The notes beneath the pieces were generated by a model that was given only the letters and a program-made list of their open reading frames with translations, was not told the DNA's origin and did no database searches. A DNA stretch of 34,928 bases from Flavobacterium sp. (GTDB lineage Bacteria; Bacteroidota; Bacteroidia; Flavobacteriales; Flavobacteriaceae). Position numbers and translations under genes: made by a program. Each line of letters starts with the position of its first letter. Within the stretch, counting starts at the first letter, position 1. The stretch lies in contig VEQT01000025.1 of NCBI GenBank assembly GCA_018883065.1, positions 1 through 34,928 on the forward strand. Direction: 5' to 3'. This document shows, one piece after another, positions 19,001 through 28,318 of the stretch.

Positions 19001-21393
19001 CCGCCATCAGTAGCAACAGCACACGTATTACCAGTGGTTGAAATTGAATAAGTGAATGGTGAACCTATTGTTGTGTTTGGCGTACCCGAAATGGTTAAGG
19101 TAGATCCTGCAACTGAAGATGTAACTCCTGATGTTAATCCAGTAACTGTGGCACCCGTTGCACCTCCACTTAACGTATAAGTGATTGGCGTAATTGCGGT
19201 ATTTACGCAAACCGTTTGAGATTCCGTCGATGCAACCGAATTTAATGCAATCGAGTGGTTATTTAAAATTACAATTGTACCATTGTTTGTAATTGGCGCA
19301 CAACCACCCGTAGTGGTTACAGTATAATTGTAAGTGCCTGGAGTAGCACCTGAACCCGTAATTGTATATATTCCTGCGTTGTAAGTTCCTGAAATTCCGG
19401 CAGGTAAGTTGGCCGAAAATGCTCCTGTTCCTCCTCCAGAAATGGTATAAGAAATGGGCGTAATTGTGGCCGAAGGACAAACCGATTGGTTATCAGTTCC
19501 CGATGCAGAAGACAAAACTTGTGTAGGATTACCATTTATAACAATTTGGGCATTTATTGTACACACATCTGTACCCTTAGTGATTGAAACTGTAAACGGA
19601 TACGTGCCTTGTGCTGTCGATGAACCAGAAATGGTTAACACTCCTCCTGCAAAATTGGCTGTAATTCCAACTGGCAAGGTACCTGCAGTTATAGCACCAC
19701 TATCTCCCCCTCCACTTACCGTAAAATTCATTGGCGTTATTGCAAATCCAAGACAAGCTGTTTCTGAAGTTGAACTTGCTGTTACGGTACAACTACAGGC
19801 TATAATCTCAACAGTTGTGGAAGTCGCATAAGCTGGACATGAGGTTGAAGCTGCAAGGTTATAATTGACCGTATAGGTTCCAATTCCACTTAAAGATGGA
19901 GTAATAGCTCCCGTTGTTGGATCAATAGACAATACGCTTGTGGCAGGAGTTGTACCATTTGGCACAGCTGAAAATGTACCACCGGGAGACAATCCTACAG
20001 GATTATTGGCTTGTGCTAATGTAATTGAGCTGCAATACGGACTATTGTCATACGTAAAAGTACCAGACGGAGACGATGAAACAGAAACCGTAAAAGGTCT
20101 AATCTGCACACAACCAGTAACCGCCAAATCTTCGATACGCGCATAGAATGTTTGCGGATTAGACGTTAAACAGTAATTGGTAAGGTTTGTTCCCAACAAT
20201 AAATTTGGAGGTCCATCTGCATTTTGAGCGGCTGTTAAATCATCATAGAAAGTAATATCGTACCAGGCTGGATTAGCAATTCCCGTTTGCATAAACAAGG
20301 TTTGATCTAAATCAACACAGGGTAATGGTGTTGAGCTACAAACAACCAAATCAACAGGATTATTAACTGGTAATTGGGTAACATCAATATTAACCGCCTT
20401 TTGAACCACAGTTGGCTGTCCATTGCAAATCGTATACGTTACTTTGGCAATATAGGTGGCTGGTCCTGTGGGACATACGGTAATCGGATTTACGTTTGCA
20501 GCAGCAGCAGGAGTAACACCATCAGCTTGATACCATTGAACAGAAGATGGAACAGTTACAGCTCCATTTGGCGTAAATCGCCATGCTTCATTGTTAGCAG
20601 TCCAAGTTCCAGTGTTTCGATTTGGTGGAACCCGAGTTAAGGTACCTGTTGCATTTTGAATACCAACCAATCCGCTTCCAGAATTCCAATTCAAGCAAGG
20701 CGTTCGTTTGCTTATGAGTACATCGATAATGTTGGTTGTTTCGTATATAATAATTTGACTGGTTTGTAATCCGGCCGTTGCATTACAAGAAAATTGAGGC
20801 AATTCGTTAAAGTTGGCCACAAAAACGCGATTTGGGGCTGCATTTTGACCTGTATCCAATACATAATAATTTACATTTTGAATATTATTTGGGGTTGTAT
20901 CGGCATCAAGAGCTCCAGGAAGAATATTAGTATCTTGGTATACGCCAAAAATTGCATTGCGTATAAAATTAGCATCTGCATTGGGAATGGTAGCATTATA
21001 AGACCAACGACAAGCGCCACCAGGTGTATAATTTGGCCCAGAGGTGTTGAAAGTAATAACTCCATTAGTGCCTACCAATAATTGATTGTAGGCTTGTCCA
21101 TAAAAACAAAATGTAAACGGTAAGTTTACAATTTGAGTCCAGCTATCATCCGAGGAATTCTCAATTACAGTACCTCCTACAAAAGGAAAATTTGGGTTGT
21201 AAATAATTGATGAAACACTATAATCGTTTGTTTGTTTAATAGTATTGTAATTAGCCAATAACGAGGTGCAATCACCCGGATTACAAACAGGATTTGGGTT
21301 TGGAATGGAAACTTGAACAAGAGGCGCAGCTTGGCTAAACAACTTGATTGAATAAACAAGTATGCTTAACAACAATACGAATTTTGATTTCAT
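16018..21393 (-). CDS. Giant secreted repeat protein with type IX (type B) sorting domain
   Basis: This 1791-residue protein is probably exported by Sec and then carried across the outer membrane by the type IX system. I start it at 21393 because the sequence from there is a clear signal peptide (MKSKFVLLLSILVYSIKLFS); 17 upstream codons lack signal character. Residues about 20-290 hold a beta-rich domain (LPFTFCFYGQAYN, LLVGTNGVITFN), then linker domains to about 533. Eleven Ig-like repeats follow at about 534-1544. The last 87 residues (1705-1791) are the type B sorting domain, with FFTPNNDTYNDYWNI, IYDRFGKLI, GWDGTYNGQPLPSTDYWF and SHFSLKR. Such proteins are usually surface adhesins or gliding-associated proteins. 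No type IX machinery gene is in the window, and the ligand is unknown. Confidence 0.9.
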   Translation of the reverse strand: MKSKFVLLLSILVYSIKLFSQAAPLVQVSIPNPNPVCNPGDCTSLLANYNTIKQTNDYSVSSIIYNPNFPFVGGTVIENSSDDSWTQIVNLPFTFCFYGQAYNQLLVGTNGVITFNTSGPNYTPGGACRWSYNATIPNADANFIRNAIFGVYQDTNILPGALDADTTPNNIQNVNYYVLDTGQNAAPNRVFVANFNELPQFSCNATAGLQTSQIIIYETTNIIDVLISKRTPCLNWNSGSGLVGIQNATGTLTRVPPNRNTGTWTANNEAWRFTPNGAVTVPSSVQWYQADGVTPAAAANVNPITVCPTGPATYIAKVTYTICNGQPTVVQKAVNIDVTQLPVNNPVDLVVCSSTPLPCVDLDQTLFMQTGIANPAWYDITFYDDLTAAQNADGPPNLLLGTNLTNYCLTSNPQTFYARIEDLAVTGCVQIRPFTVSVSSSPSGTFTYDNSPYCSSITLAQANNPVGLSPGGTFSAVPNGTTPATSVLSIDPTTGAITPSLSGIGTYTVNYNLAASTSCPAYATSTTVEIIACSCTVTASSTSETACLGFAITPMNFTVSGGGDSGAITAGTLPVGITANFAGGVLTISGSSTAQGTYPFTVSITKGTDVCTINAQIVINGNPTQVLSSASGTDNQSVCPSATITPISYTISGGGTGAFSANLPAGISGTYNAGIYTITGSGATPGTYNYTVTTTGGCAPITNNGTIVILNNHSIALNSVASTESQTVCVNTAITPITYTLSGGATGATVTGLTSGVTSSVAGSTLTISGTPNTTIGSPFTYSISTTGNTCAVATDGGTITVNPAHAIGLSSVAATENQSVCVNNAITPITYTLSGGATGATVTGLPTGVGATVVGTTLTISGTPSITIGSPFGYSIITTGNTCATATESGSISVTTDHTITLSSAVSTESQSVCINTAITAITYTLASGATGANVTGLPTGVNASVSGATLTISGSPSVTGTFTYTITTTGNACAVATDGGSITISNGHTLALTSAAGSDNQTLCINTAITPITYTLGGGATGANVTGLPTGLTAAVVGTTLTISGSPSILTGSPFAYSITTTGNSCTVATGTGSFTVNPVHTIALTSATSTETQTLCVNTAIAPITYTLSGGATGANVTGLPAGVSAVVAGTTLTISGTPSTTTGSPFAYAITTTGNTCVVATDSGSITVEPIHTLTLSSSPASAFQTICLTDAISPITYTIGGGASAATVTGIPTGVTATLVGSTITISGTPASTTGSPFNFTLVTTGNACTTATLAGTITVNPPATIVITSALPTASQELCINTPIVPITYLVGNGATNAALIASFGNFPTGVTGVYDAVTGVYTISGTPTVSGIFPFQVNTSGGCPSIPVQGRIKVNPNASIALTSAAATANQSICNGAAMTPIFYTIGNGALGATLSGMPAGITSSFAAGVLTISGSSLIVGTYNYSVTTFGGCSSATLTGVLEIKPNVTLVLTSAPSTAIQTLCVNEPIIPIQYTVGNGATGAAILSGSVPYGIVAQFNAGVLTISGTPTEYSTFHFTTTTIGGCSTASLTATLYIRSLPEFRLQQEGTICVDAFGVPNPGATYTLDTQLDPLQYTFEWSDINGVILGQNSSSYVATIPSTYSVKATSIATGCSAVVSAVVSPALPPLSAIATVSTEFTDQQLVQVYVDPQGFYEYQLDGGPFQTQNYFTNLTSGFHQIVVRNACGELAPIEVRIIDYPTFFTPNNDTYNDYWNISDLADQPDAQIFIYDRFGKLIKQIQPSGLGWDGTYNGQPLPSTDYWFNINYLNQEGDPRTFKSHFSLKR
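16760..19795 (-). repeat. Array of eleven Ig-like repeats of about 270-285 bases
   Basis: Eleven head-to-tail units of about 89-95 residues lie inside the giant secreted protein. A typical unit runs from HTIALTSA through TLCVNTAI, PITYTLSGGATGANVTGLP, TLTISGTPS, SPFAYAITTTGNTC and ends in GSITVNP. The pattern resembles the putative Ig domains with a TISGTP motif. Units 3 to 8, counted from the N terminus, are the most alike, while the two N-terminal and three C-terminal units are more divergent. Every unit has exactly two cysteines at the same two places. Confidence 0.88.
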
Positions 21394-21500
21394 AGGATTA
21401 AATTTGCAGGTGCGAAATGTACAAAATTCTAAAAAAGTAAACACTAAATTAATTATTTATTTTATTGGTTTGCCATTCAGCAACTATGGGTTTATTTCTT

Positions 21501-21508
21501 TAACTTTG
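21501..21508 (+). promoter_or_regulatory. Probable -7 promoter box of folE (TAACTTTG)
   Basis: TAACTTTG matches TAnnTTTG and ends 34 bases before the folE start. It is identical to the rsfS box. No TTG lies at the ideal spacing; the nearest is 28 bases upstream. Confidence 0.5.
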
Positions 21509-21542
21509 GACCTTATTTTTAAAAAAAACTAAACAAAAATTA

Positions 21543-22214
21543 ATGATTTCAAACGAAGAGCAGGAAGACCAAATTGGCAACGATCACATTGGGAACATAG
21601 CCCTAAACCCCATACGCACTAATGCATTTGTGCTATCAGATCAAGAAAAAATAGATTCAATCAAAAAGAATATTGAGCAAATACTTGAAACCTTAGGGAT
21701 GGATCTTACCGACGACAGTATCAAGGGAACACCAAATCGAGTGGCCAAAATGTTTGTAAACGAACTATTTGGCGGTTTGCATCCATCAAAAAAACCAAAA
21801 GCCTCTACTTTCGAAAATAATTATCAGTATGGTGAAATGTTGGTCGAAAAAAACATCACCGTTTACTCCACCTGTGAGCACCATTTGCTACCCATCATCG
21901 GAAGAGCACATGTGGCATACATATCAAATGGCAAAGTAATTGGATTATCAAAAATGAACCGCATTGTAGATTATTACGCCAAACGTCCTCAAGTTCAAGA
22001 GCGATTAACCATGCAAATTGTACAAGAATTACAAGAGGCACTTGGCACTGAAGATGTAGCTTGCGTAATTGATGCCAAACACCTTTGTGTTAATTCACGT
22101 GGCATTCGAGATATTGAAAGCAGTACCGTAACTGCAGAATATGGTGGGCAGTTTAAAAACGAGGCCAAAAGAAAAGAATTTTTAACTTTTTTGAATTTGA
22201 ATACCAAGTTCTGA
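21543..22214 (+). CDS. folE: GTP cyclohydrolase I
   Basis: FolE opens the ring of GTP to form 7,8-dihydroneopterin triphosphate, the first step of tetrahydrofolate and related pterin synthesis. The protein has 223 residues, with a 35-residue polar N-terminal extension before the domain. Zinc ligands are Cys111 and His114 in STCEHHLLP and Cys182 in AKHLCVNSRG. Further family blocks are the GTPNRVAKMF segment and IGLSKMNRIVDYYAKRPQVQ, and the ending SSTVTAEYGG. The next gene, cysS, starts 17 bases downstream, so the two are likely cotranscribed. Confidence 0.97.
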   Translation: MISNEEQEDQIGNDHIGNIALNPIRTNAFVLSDQEKIDSIKKNIEQILETLGMDLTDDSIKGTPNRVAKMFVNELFGGLHPSKKPKASTFENNYQYGEMLVEKNITVYSTCEHHLLPIIGRAHVAYISNGKVIGLSKMNRIVDYYAKRPQVQERLTMQIVQELQEALGTEDVACVIDAKHLCVNSRGIRDIESSTVTAEYGGQFKNEAKRKEFLTFLNLNTKF

Positions 22215-22231
22215 CCTAAGCACAATTATTC

Positions 22232-23713
22232 ATGCCTTTACTCGAAAAAAATACATTAAAAATATACAACTCATTATCGGGAGAGAAGGAAGTATTTACC
22301 CCTATACATCCGGGATCGATTGGCCTGTATGTATGTGGGCCAACTGTGTATAGCCATGTTCATTTGGGAAATGTGCGCACGTTCATGTCATTTGACATGA
22401 TTTATCGCTATTTGAATCACTTGGGGTACAAAATCCGTTATGTGCGAAACATCACCGATGCGGGTCACCTTACCGACGACGGTTCGGTAGAAAATGATCG
22501 ATTTGTAAAGCAATCGCGTTTGGAAAAATTGGAACCCATGGAAGTGGTTCAAAAATACACGGTGTACTTCCATAACATTCTGAAGCAATTCAACTTATTG
22601 CCACCCACTATTGAACCTACAGCAACGGGTCACATTATTGAACAAATAGAATTGGCCCAAAAACTAATAGAATTGGGATTGGCCTATGAAAGTCAGGGTT
22701 CAGTCTACTTTGACGTAGCAGCTTACAACCAAAAAGGGCTCAATTACGGCGAACTCAACAACCGAAATGTAGAGGAACTACTTGCCAATACACGTGATTT
22801 AGACGGACAAAACGAAAAGAAAAATCCACAAGATTTTGCTTTGTGGAAAAATGCATCTCCTGCACATATTATGCGTTGGAACTCACCATGGGGAGCAGGA
22901 TTTCCTGGTTGGCATTTAGAATGTACTGCGATGAGCACCAAATATTTGGGCAATCAGTTTGACATACACGGCGGCGGAATGGACTTAAAATTTCCCCACC
23001 ACGAATGTGAAATTGCACAAGGCAAGGGGTGCAATGGCATAGCGCCTGTAAACTATTGGATGCATGCCAATATGCTTACTTTAAATGGGTTGCGTATGAG
23101 TAAATCGAGTGGTAATTTTGTATTGCCTGATCAATTAATAGCCGGTACTTCTGCCCTTTTTGAAAAAGCATTTCACCCCAGTATTATTCGTTTTTGCTTT
23201 ATGCAAGCGCATTATCGGTCGGTGCTCGATTTGTCAAACGAGGCACTTTTGGCCTCTGAAAAAGGATTAGCTCGTTTAATGGATGCTTTAAAATTGGTAC
23301 AACAACTTACTGCATCTTCTAGTAGTTCACTTTCAATTTCAGACTGGGTTAATCAGTGCTACGATGCCATGAACGATGATTTTAACACACCCATTTTACT
23401 TGCGCATTTATTTGAAGGGGTAAAATATGTGAATTTAGTTAACGACGGCAAAGAGCAACTAAATCATGACGATCTTACCCTACTCCAACAGACATTAGCC
23501 GTTTTTGTATTTGAAGTTCTAGGTATTGAAAATGAACAAGTATCATCTAATGCCACTGAAAAATTAGAGGGCACCATTTCATTATTAATTCAAATGCGAA
23601 ATGAAGCAAGGACTGCAAAGAATTTTGCGCTTTCCGATCAAATTCGCGATCAATTAATAGAATTGGGAATTCAGCTAAAAGACGGCAAAGAGGGAACTTC
23701 TTTTAGTTATTAG
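22232..23713 (+). CDS. cysS: Cysteine--tRNA ligase
   Basis: CysS charges tRNA-Cys. The 493-residue class I synthetase has [17 protein letters not shown], with the zinc-ligand Cys and the HIGH-type HLGN. It also has [10 protein letters not shown] and [17 protein letters not shown], which hold the other zinc ligands, and the KMSKS-type loop RMSKSSGNF. The C-terminal anticodon-binding helices ([20 protein letters not shown]) are intact. It lies between folE and yidD with short gaps of 17 and 12 bases and probably belongs to one transcript with them. Confidence 0.98.
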   Translation: MPLLEKNTLKIYNSLSGEKEVFTPIHPGSIGLYVCGPTVYSHVHLGNVRTFMSFDMIYRYLNHLGYKIRYVRNITDAGHLTDDGSVENDRFVKQSRLEKLEPMEVVQKYTVYFHNILKQFNLLPPTIEPTATGHIIEQIELAQKLIELGLAYESQGSVYFDVAAYNQKGLNYGELNNRNVEELLANTRDLDGQNEKKNPQDFALWKNASPAHIMRWNSPWGAGFPGWHLECTAMSTKYLGNQFDIHGGGMDLKFPHHECEIAQGKGCNGIAPVNYWMHANMLTLNGLRMSKSSGNFVLPDQLIAGTSALFEKAFHPSIIRFCFMQAHYRSVLDLSNEALLASEKGLARLMDALKLVQQLTASSSSSLSISDWVNQCYDAMNDDFNTPILLAHLFEGVKYVNLVNDGKEQLNHDDLTLLQQTLAVFVFEVLGIENEQVSSNATEKLEGTISLLIQMRNEARTAKNFALSDQIRDQLIELGIQLKDGKEGTSFSY

Positions 23714-23725
23714 TTTGAAATTACT

Positions 23726-23980
23726 ATGTTGCAACGCTTACTAATTGCTCCATTTGTATTTCTGATTCGCTTTTATAAAGGCGCTATTTCCCCATTTACC
23801 CCGGCAAGTTGTAGGTTTTCACCTTCGTGTTCCTCTTATGCTTTAGTCGCGCTTGAAAACCATGGTTTGTGGAGAGGATCATATTACGCAATACGGCGCA
23901 TAACAAGTTGTCATCCTTGGGGAAAAAGCGGATACGACCCTGTACCGCCCAAAAAGGATTCTAAAAAAAAGCACGACTAA
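23726..23980 (+). CDS. yidD: Membrane protein insertion efficiency factor YidD
   Basis: YidD is a small membrane-associated protein that assists YidC-dependent insertion of inner-membrane proteins. It has 84 residues. The family signature is complete: an amphipathic N-terminal helix ([19 protein letters not shown]), then the Cys-rich [15 protein letters not shown], then [20 protein letters not shown] and the end GYDPVP. A short Lys-rich tail closes the protein. In many bacteria it lies in the rpmH-rnpA-yidD-yidC cluster; here it is placed between cysS and lgt. Confidence 0.95.
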   Translation: MLQRLLIAPFVFLIRFYKGAISPFTPASCRFSPSCSSYALVALENHGLWRGSYYAIRRITSCHPWGKSGYDPVPPKKDSKKKHD

Positions 23981-24022
23981 TTCGGTAATAAGTTTATTTT
24001 TACTTCTCTAATACCTATACAC

Positions 24023-24949
24023 ATGAAAACACTTGCACATTTTATTTGGAACCCATCAGAGGGTATTGATCTTGGATTTTTTGTTATTCGCTACTATAGC
24101 CTGATGTTTGTTATTGCATTTGGATTGGGATGGTACATCATGAAAAAAATATTTGAACGCGAAAATGAACCCATAGAGAAACTAGACTCTTTATTTATAT
24201 GGACAGTATTAAGTACCTTATTGGGTGCGCGATTGGGACATGTGTTCTTTTATGATTGGGAGTATTACCGCAACCATATGTCCGAAATACTGTTGCCGTT
24301 TCGTTTTGAACCCCACTTTGAGTTTACTGGATTTCAAGGATTGGCAAGCCATGGAGCAGCCATTGCCATTATTTTATCCATGTACTTTTTTAGTAAAAAA
24401 ATAATGAAAAAACCCTTGTTATGGGTGTTGGATCGAGTTGTAATTCCTGTGGCTAGTGGCGCCGTATTTGTGCGAATTGGCAATTTTTTTAATTCAGAGA
24501 TTGTGGGTAACATAACCAATCATCCCTTTGGTGTTCGATTTGTACGCGATCAATATAGTGCGAGAGATGCCGTTACGTTTACACAAAAATCGTCAGTAAA
24601 TGAGGCCTATCAAGCGCTTTGTACTGATCCAAACTACAGTACACTGCTTGCTCAAGTTCCTGCCAAACATCCAGCTCAATTGTATGAAGCCGCCTGTTAT
24701 GTTGTAGTATTTGCTATTTTATATGTTTTGTATTGGAAAACCACGATTCGTGAACGTCAAGGGTTTTTATTTGGCCTATTTTTAATTTTACTTTGGTCTG
24801 TTCGGTTTATGGTTGAGTATGTAAAAGAAAGTCAAGGTGGTTTTGAAGCTTATTTGGGTCAGTTTTCAACCGGACAATGGTTAAGCATTCCGTTTATTTT
24901 AATTGGATTGTATTTTGTTTTCACTGCTGATAAACCGATTGAAGAATAA
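24023..24949 (+). CDS. lgt: Prolipoprotein diacylglyceryl transferase
   Basis: Lgt transfers diacylglycerol from phosphatidylglycerol to the lipobox cysteine of prolipoproteins, the first step of lipoprotein maturation. The 308-residue protein has about seven membrane helices. Family blocks are RYYSLMFVIAF, the GARLGHVFFYDWEYY segment, the QGLASHGAA block with the conserved His, VRIGNFFNSEIVG and HPAQLYEA. A loop of about 50 residues before HPAQLYEA is longer than in E. coli. The lipoprotein SOD in this window is a potential substrate. The gene ends with a strong terminator. Confidence 0.96.
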   Translation: MKTLAHFIWNPSEGIDLGFFVIRYYSLMFVIAFGLGWYIMKKIFERENEPIEKLDSLFIWTVLSTLLGARLGHVFFYDWEYYRNHMSEILLPFRFEPHFEFTGFQGLASHGAAIAIILSMYFFSKKIMKKPLLWVLDRVVIPVASGAVFVRIGNFFNSEIVGNITNHPFGVRFVRDQYSARDAVTFTQKSSVNEAYQALCTDPNYSTLLAQVPAKHPAQLYEAACYVVVFAILYVLYWKTTIRERQGFLFGLFLILLWSVRFMVEYVKESQGGFEAYLGQFSTGQWLSIPFILIGLYFVFTADKPIEE

Positions 24950-24971
24950 CCCATTTCATTTTAATATCAAT

Positions 24972-24999
24972 AAGCCGCTTCCCTTGAAGCGGTTTTTTT
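24972..24999 (+). terminator. Intrinsic terminator after lgt
   Basis: The hairpin CCGCTTC-CCTT-GAAGCGG has a seven-base GC-rich stem, extended by A-T and G-T pairs, and is followed by seven Ts. It probably ends the folE-cysS-yidD-lgt transcript. Confidence 0.9.
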
Positions 25000-25154
25000 A
25001 TGTAATCGATTTGCTCATGTATAGATGTCAGTTGAATATAAATACTATATTTTATACCAACAATAATGAACTTCAGCAATATAAAGTCCAAATACAATTT
25101 ATCAACTGATTTAAATTAAGTAATTAGAAAACGATTTTAATGCTGATTTATAAA

Positions 25155-25188
25155 CAAAAAAAGCCCGATAACTGTTGCTATCGGGCTT
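25155..25188 (-). terminator. Intrinsic terminator after secDF
   Basis: On the minus strand a ten-base stem AAGCCCGATA/TATCGGGCTT with an eight-base loop is followed by a T run, 19 bases after the secDF stop. The roughly 155 bases between it and the lgt terminator are AT-rich; no gene or other structure is seen there. Confidence 0.9.
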
Positions 25189-25206
25189 GATATGAATAGT
25201 AATTAA

Positions 25207-28194
25207 CTAGGCTTTATTGTGCTCGTCTTCGATGCGTTTGTGTTCTGCGTCCGAAATGGTATCTACCAAAACAGGTGTTGCGATAAACAAGGAAGAATAG
25301 GTTCCTACCACAATTCCAATTAACATCGCGAAGATAAATCCTCGAATTGATTCACCACCAAAAACAAACATAATGAGCAATACCAAAATCATAGTTAACG
25401 AGGTATTAATAGTTCTAGACATGGTTGAATTAATGGATTGATTAACAATGTCATTGAAGTTTCCTTTGGTTTTACCGCCCAAGTACTCACGCACTCTGTC
25501 AAATACAATTACGGTGTCGTTCATCGAATAACCAATTACAGTCAAGATTGCTGCAATAAAGTGCTGGTCAATCTCCATCCCAAAAGGCATGTATTTCCAT
25601 AATAATGAATAGATTCCCAATACAAAGATTACGTCGTGTGCAACCGCTGCAAGTGCTCCTAATGAGTACTGCCATTTTCGGAAACTGACAACCAAGTACA
25701 ATCCTACAATCAACATTGCACCAATTACAGCCCAATACGAATTGGTTTTAATATCATCAGCAACAGTTGGTCCTACTTTAGAAGCTTGAAGAATTCCTAA
25801 ATCTTTTCCGTCGTAGCTGTTTACAAATTTCTCATACGTCATTGACGCATCAAAATGTTTTTTCAAGTTGTCAAATAAGATTTTATTTACCTCTTGATCG
25901 GCTTCAGTACCTGGCTCTCCTACTTTAAATTTAGTAGTAATTTTTAATTGATTGTCCTTACCAAATATTTTGGCCTCGGCACTACCATCAAAAGCAGCCA
26001 ATAAATCTTCACGTACAACTTCGGCTGAAATTGTTTGAGGGAAACGCACTTGGAATGTTCGTCCTCCAACAAAATCAACCCCTTGATTTAATCCATTGGT
26101 AGCCAATGAAACCACACTCACCACACATACTAGCAGAGAGAAGATGTAGGTATATTTTTTAATGCCCAAGAAATCAAAGTGGAAATTAGTAAAGAAGTTT
26201 TTAGAGAAACCAGTTGTAAAGGTCAATTTGTTTCCTTTAAATACAGACCAGTCTAATAAAATACGGGTGATAAAAATTGATGTGAATAAAGAGGTTGCAA
26301 TACCTATTAATAAGGTAGTGGCAAATCCTTGAATAGGTCCTGTACCAAAAATTAACAATACCGCACCTGTTAATACGTGTGTAACGTTGGCATCCACAAT
26401 AGAGCGCATAGCACCTTTCCAACCAAATGAGGTTTTAACAGCCTCTTCAATGTTTTTACCCGAACGCAATTCTTCTTTGGCTCGTTCATAAATAATGATA
26501 TTGGCGTCAACCGCAGTACCCATGGTTAATACAATACCAGCAATACCGGGCAATGTTAATACCGCACCTAAACTTGCTAAGATCCCAAACAAGAATAACA
26601 AGTTCACGATTAATGCAACATTGGCAAACCAACCTGCTTTACCATAGTAAACCAGCATCCATAGCGCTACAATTAGTAACCCGATTAATGCAGAATTGGT
26701 TCCGTTATCAATGGCTTCTTGTCCCAATGACGGCCCAACTACTTCAGACTGAACAATCTCGGCAGCAGCAGGCAATTTACCTGCACGCAATACATTGGCT
26801 AAATCTTTGGTTTCTGTAACATCAAATACACCTGAAATTTCCGAGCGGCCTCCTGAAATAGGACCGCTTGTAACGCCCGGCGCTGAATAGACGATGTCGT
26901 CTAGTACAATGGCAATGTTACTTTTATCTGTATAGGCCTTTCCTGTTAATTCTTCCCAATCTTTAGCACCTTTGCCGTTCATCTGCATGGTTACTGAAGG
27001 TTTTCCCAATTGATCAAATGAATCTTTTGCATCTGTTACCACACCTCCACTCATGGATGCGCGGTTGTCTCTGTTGCCTTTTAAGGCATACAATTCAACT
27101 GTTTCGACTGGCTTTTTCGATTTTTCATCTATAGAAACAGATGGTTTACCCCAAACAAATTTAGCATAGCGCTTGTCTGCAGGCAATAAATTACGAATAT
27201 CTTGGCGTTTAAAATAGCTGTTAATAGAAGTCGTGTCTTTTGGATCAACTATAGCTAAAACTGGACCTCCACCTTGTGATACAAATTTATCAAGCAGTGG
27301 ATTGTCTCCTTTTTTAGTTGCTGTAGAATCTTTTACTTTATCATCTGTTAACAATTTGCTAATCGAATCTGAAACCGCTGACTTGCTTTCAGTTTTTACA
27401 GCTGCTACCGGTTTCTCAGTTAATTTCAAGGCATTGTTGGCAGCCATCAAGAAATTGCCCAACTCATCTATTTTATAGGTTTCCCAAAATTCCAATTGGG
27501 CAGTACTTTGCAATAATTTTTTGATACGATCAACGTCTTTAGCACCTGGCAATTCTACCAAGATTCTTCCCGATTGACCTAATTTTTGGATGTTGGGTTG
27601 AGTTACACCAAATTTATCGATACGTTTTCTCAAAACTTCAAAAGCCGATTCGATAGATTCGTCTACTTTTCTGCGGATTACTTTTTTGGCTTGATCATCT
27701 GTCATTTTGAAGTTGATCTCATCACCCAATGCCTTGTTGGCAAAAATATCAGGAGAAGCCAATTTTACATTTCCTTTTGCAGCTTTCTCGAACTCAATAA
27801 AAAAGACATCCAAATAATCTTGATTTCCTTGACGATTTTTAGTTGCCTCAGCTAAAGCTTGATTAAAAACAGGGTTTTTAGAATTATTAGCCAATCCTTT
27901 TACGATATCTTTTACAGAAATCTGTAACTGAACATTGATACCACCCTCAAGATCTAATCCCTTATTTATTTTTTTGTCTTTTACCTCATTGTATGTAAAA
28001 TCAGTAAATCCAAGACTAAATACAGTTTCTTTACCAATCGAATCTAGGTATTTTACTTCTTTTTCGGGGTTTCCTTTGGCAAAGACTTTGGCATCTTGTT
28101 CAATACCGTGTGATACAAAAGTGAATGAAAGTTGGTAAACACTTACCAATGCAAATAAAATTGCAAAAAATTTAACTAATCCTCTATTCTGCAT
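25207..28194 (-). CDS. secDF: Fused protein translocase subunit SecDF
   Basis: SecDF uses the proton gradient to pull exported proteins through SecYEG from the periplasmic side. The 995-residue protein joins SecD (about 1-650) and SecF (about 660-995), the common arrangement in Bacteroidota. SecD features are GLDLEGGINVQLQIS near residue 80, VLRKRIDKFGVTQPNIQKLG, GAKDVDRIKKLL and TMGTAVDANIIIYERAKEE with the transmembrane Asp. SecF features are NQGVDFVGGRTFQVRFP and IGYSMNDTVIVFDRVRE. A Ser/Lys/Asp-rich low-complexity insert (about 255-300) interrupts the periplasmic head of SecD. The gene has its own promoter box and terminator, and is convergent with lgt. Confidence 0.97.
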   Translation of the reverse strand: MQNRGLVKFFAILFALVSVYQLSFTFVSHGIEQDAKVFAKGNPEKEVKYLDSIGKETVFSLGFTDFTYNEVKDKKINKGLDLEGGINVQLQISVKDIVKGLANNSKNPVFNQALAEATKNRQGNQDYLDVFFIEFEKAAKGNVKLASPDIFANKALGDEINFKMTDDQAKKVIRRKVDESIESAFEVLRKRIDKFGVTQPNIQKLGQSGRILVELPGAKDVDRIKKLLQSTAQLEFWETYKIDELGNFLMAANNALKLTEKPVAAVKTESKSAVSDSISKLLTDDKVKDSTATKKGDNPLLDKFVSQGGGPVLAIVDPKDTTSINSYFKRQDIRNLLPADKRYAKFVWGKPSVSIDEKSKKPVETVELYALKGNRDNRASMSGGVVTDAKDSFDQLGKPSVTMQMNGKGAKDWEELTGKAYTDKSNIAIVLDDIVYSAPGVTSGPISGGRSEISGVFDVTETKDLANVLRAGKLPAAAEIVQSEVVGPSLGQEAIDNGTNSALIGLLIVALWMLVYYGKAGWFANVALIVNLLFLFGILASLGAVLTLPGIAGIVLTMGTAVDANIIIYERAKEELRSGKNIEEAVKTSFGWKGAMRSIVDANVTHVLTGAVLLIFGTGPIQGFATTLLIGIATSLFTSIFITRILLDWSVFKGNKLTFTTGFSKNFFTNFHFDFLGIKKYTYIFSLLVCVVSVVSLATNGLNQGVDFVGGRTFQVRFPQTISAEVVREDLLAAFDGSAEAKIFGKDNQLKITTKFKVGEPGTEADQEVNKILFDNLKKHFDASMTYEKFVNSYDGKDLGILQASKVGPTVADDIKTNSYWAVIGAMLIVGLYLVVSFRKWQYSLGALAAVAHDVIFVLGIYSLLWKYMPFGMEIDQHFIAAILTVIGYSMNDTVIVFDRVREYLGGKTKGNFNDIVNQSINSTMSRTINTSLTMILVLLIMFVFGGESIRGFIFAMLIGIVVGTYSSLFIATPVLVDTISDAEHKRIEDEHNKA

Positions 28195-28318
28195 TATTAC
28201 TACTTATTAATTAATTTTGATTTAACTAGTTTTGGTTTTTTGTTAAAAAAATAAATATTACTTAAAAACACATGCATTTCTTTGCAAAGTAACAAGCAAG
28301 GCTTATTTTTAAAACGAG

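Noticed and set aside
17516..19831. Several long plus-strand frames opposite the repeat array
   Set aside because: They recur with the repeats and their Val/Pro/Thr-rich content follows from reading the Ig-like repeats backwards.
21394..21444. Longer start of the giant secreted protein at 21444
   Set aside because: The extra 17 residues carry no signal-peptide character and would put a polar stretch ahead of a textbook signal peptide beginning at 21393.
24903..25109. A 68-codon frame at the end of lgt
   Set aside because: It runs out of frame through the lgt end and straight through the strong terminator hairpin; it has no start context and no protein-like pattern.
25000..25154. A gene or RNA between the lgt and secDF terminators
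   Set aside because: The stretch is AT-rich, with no sustained frame, no promoter box with a downstream product and no stable hairpin apart from the two terminators.
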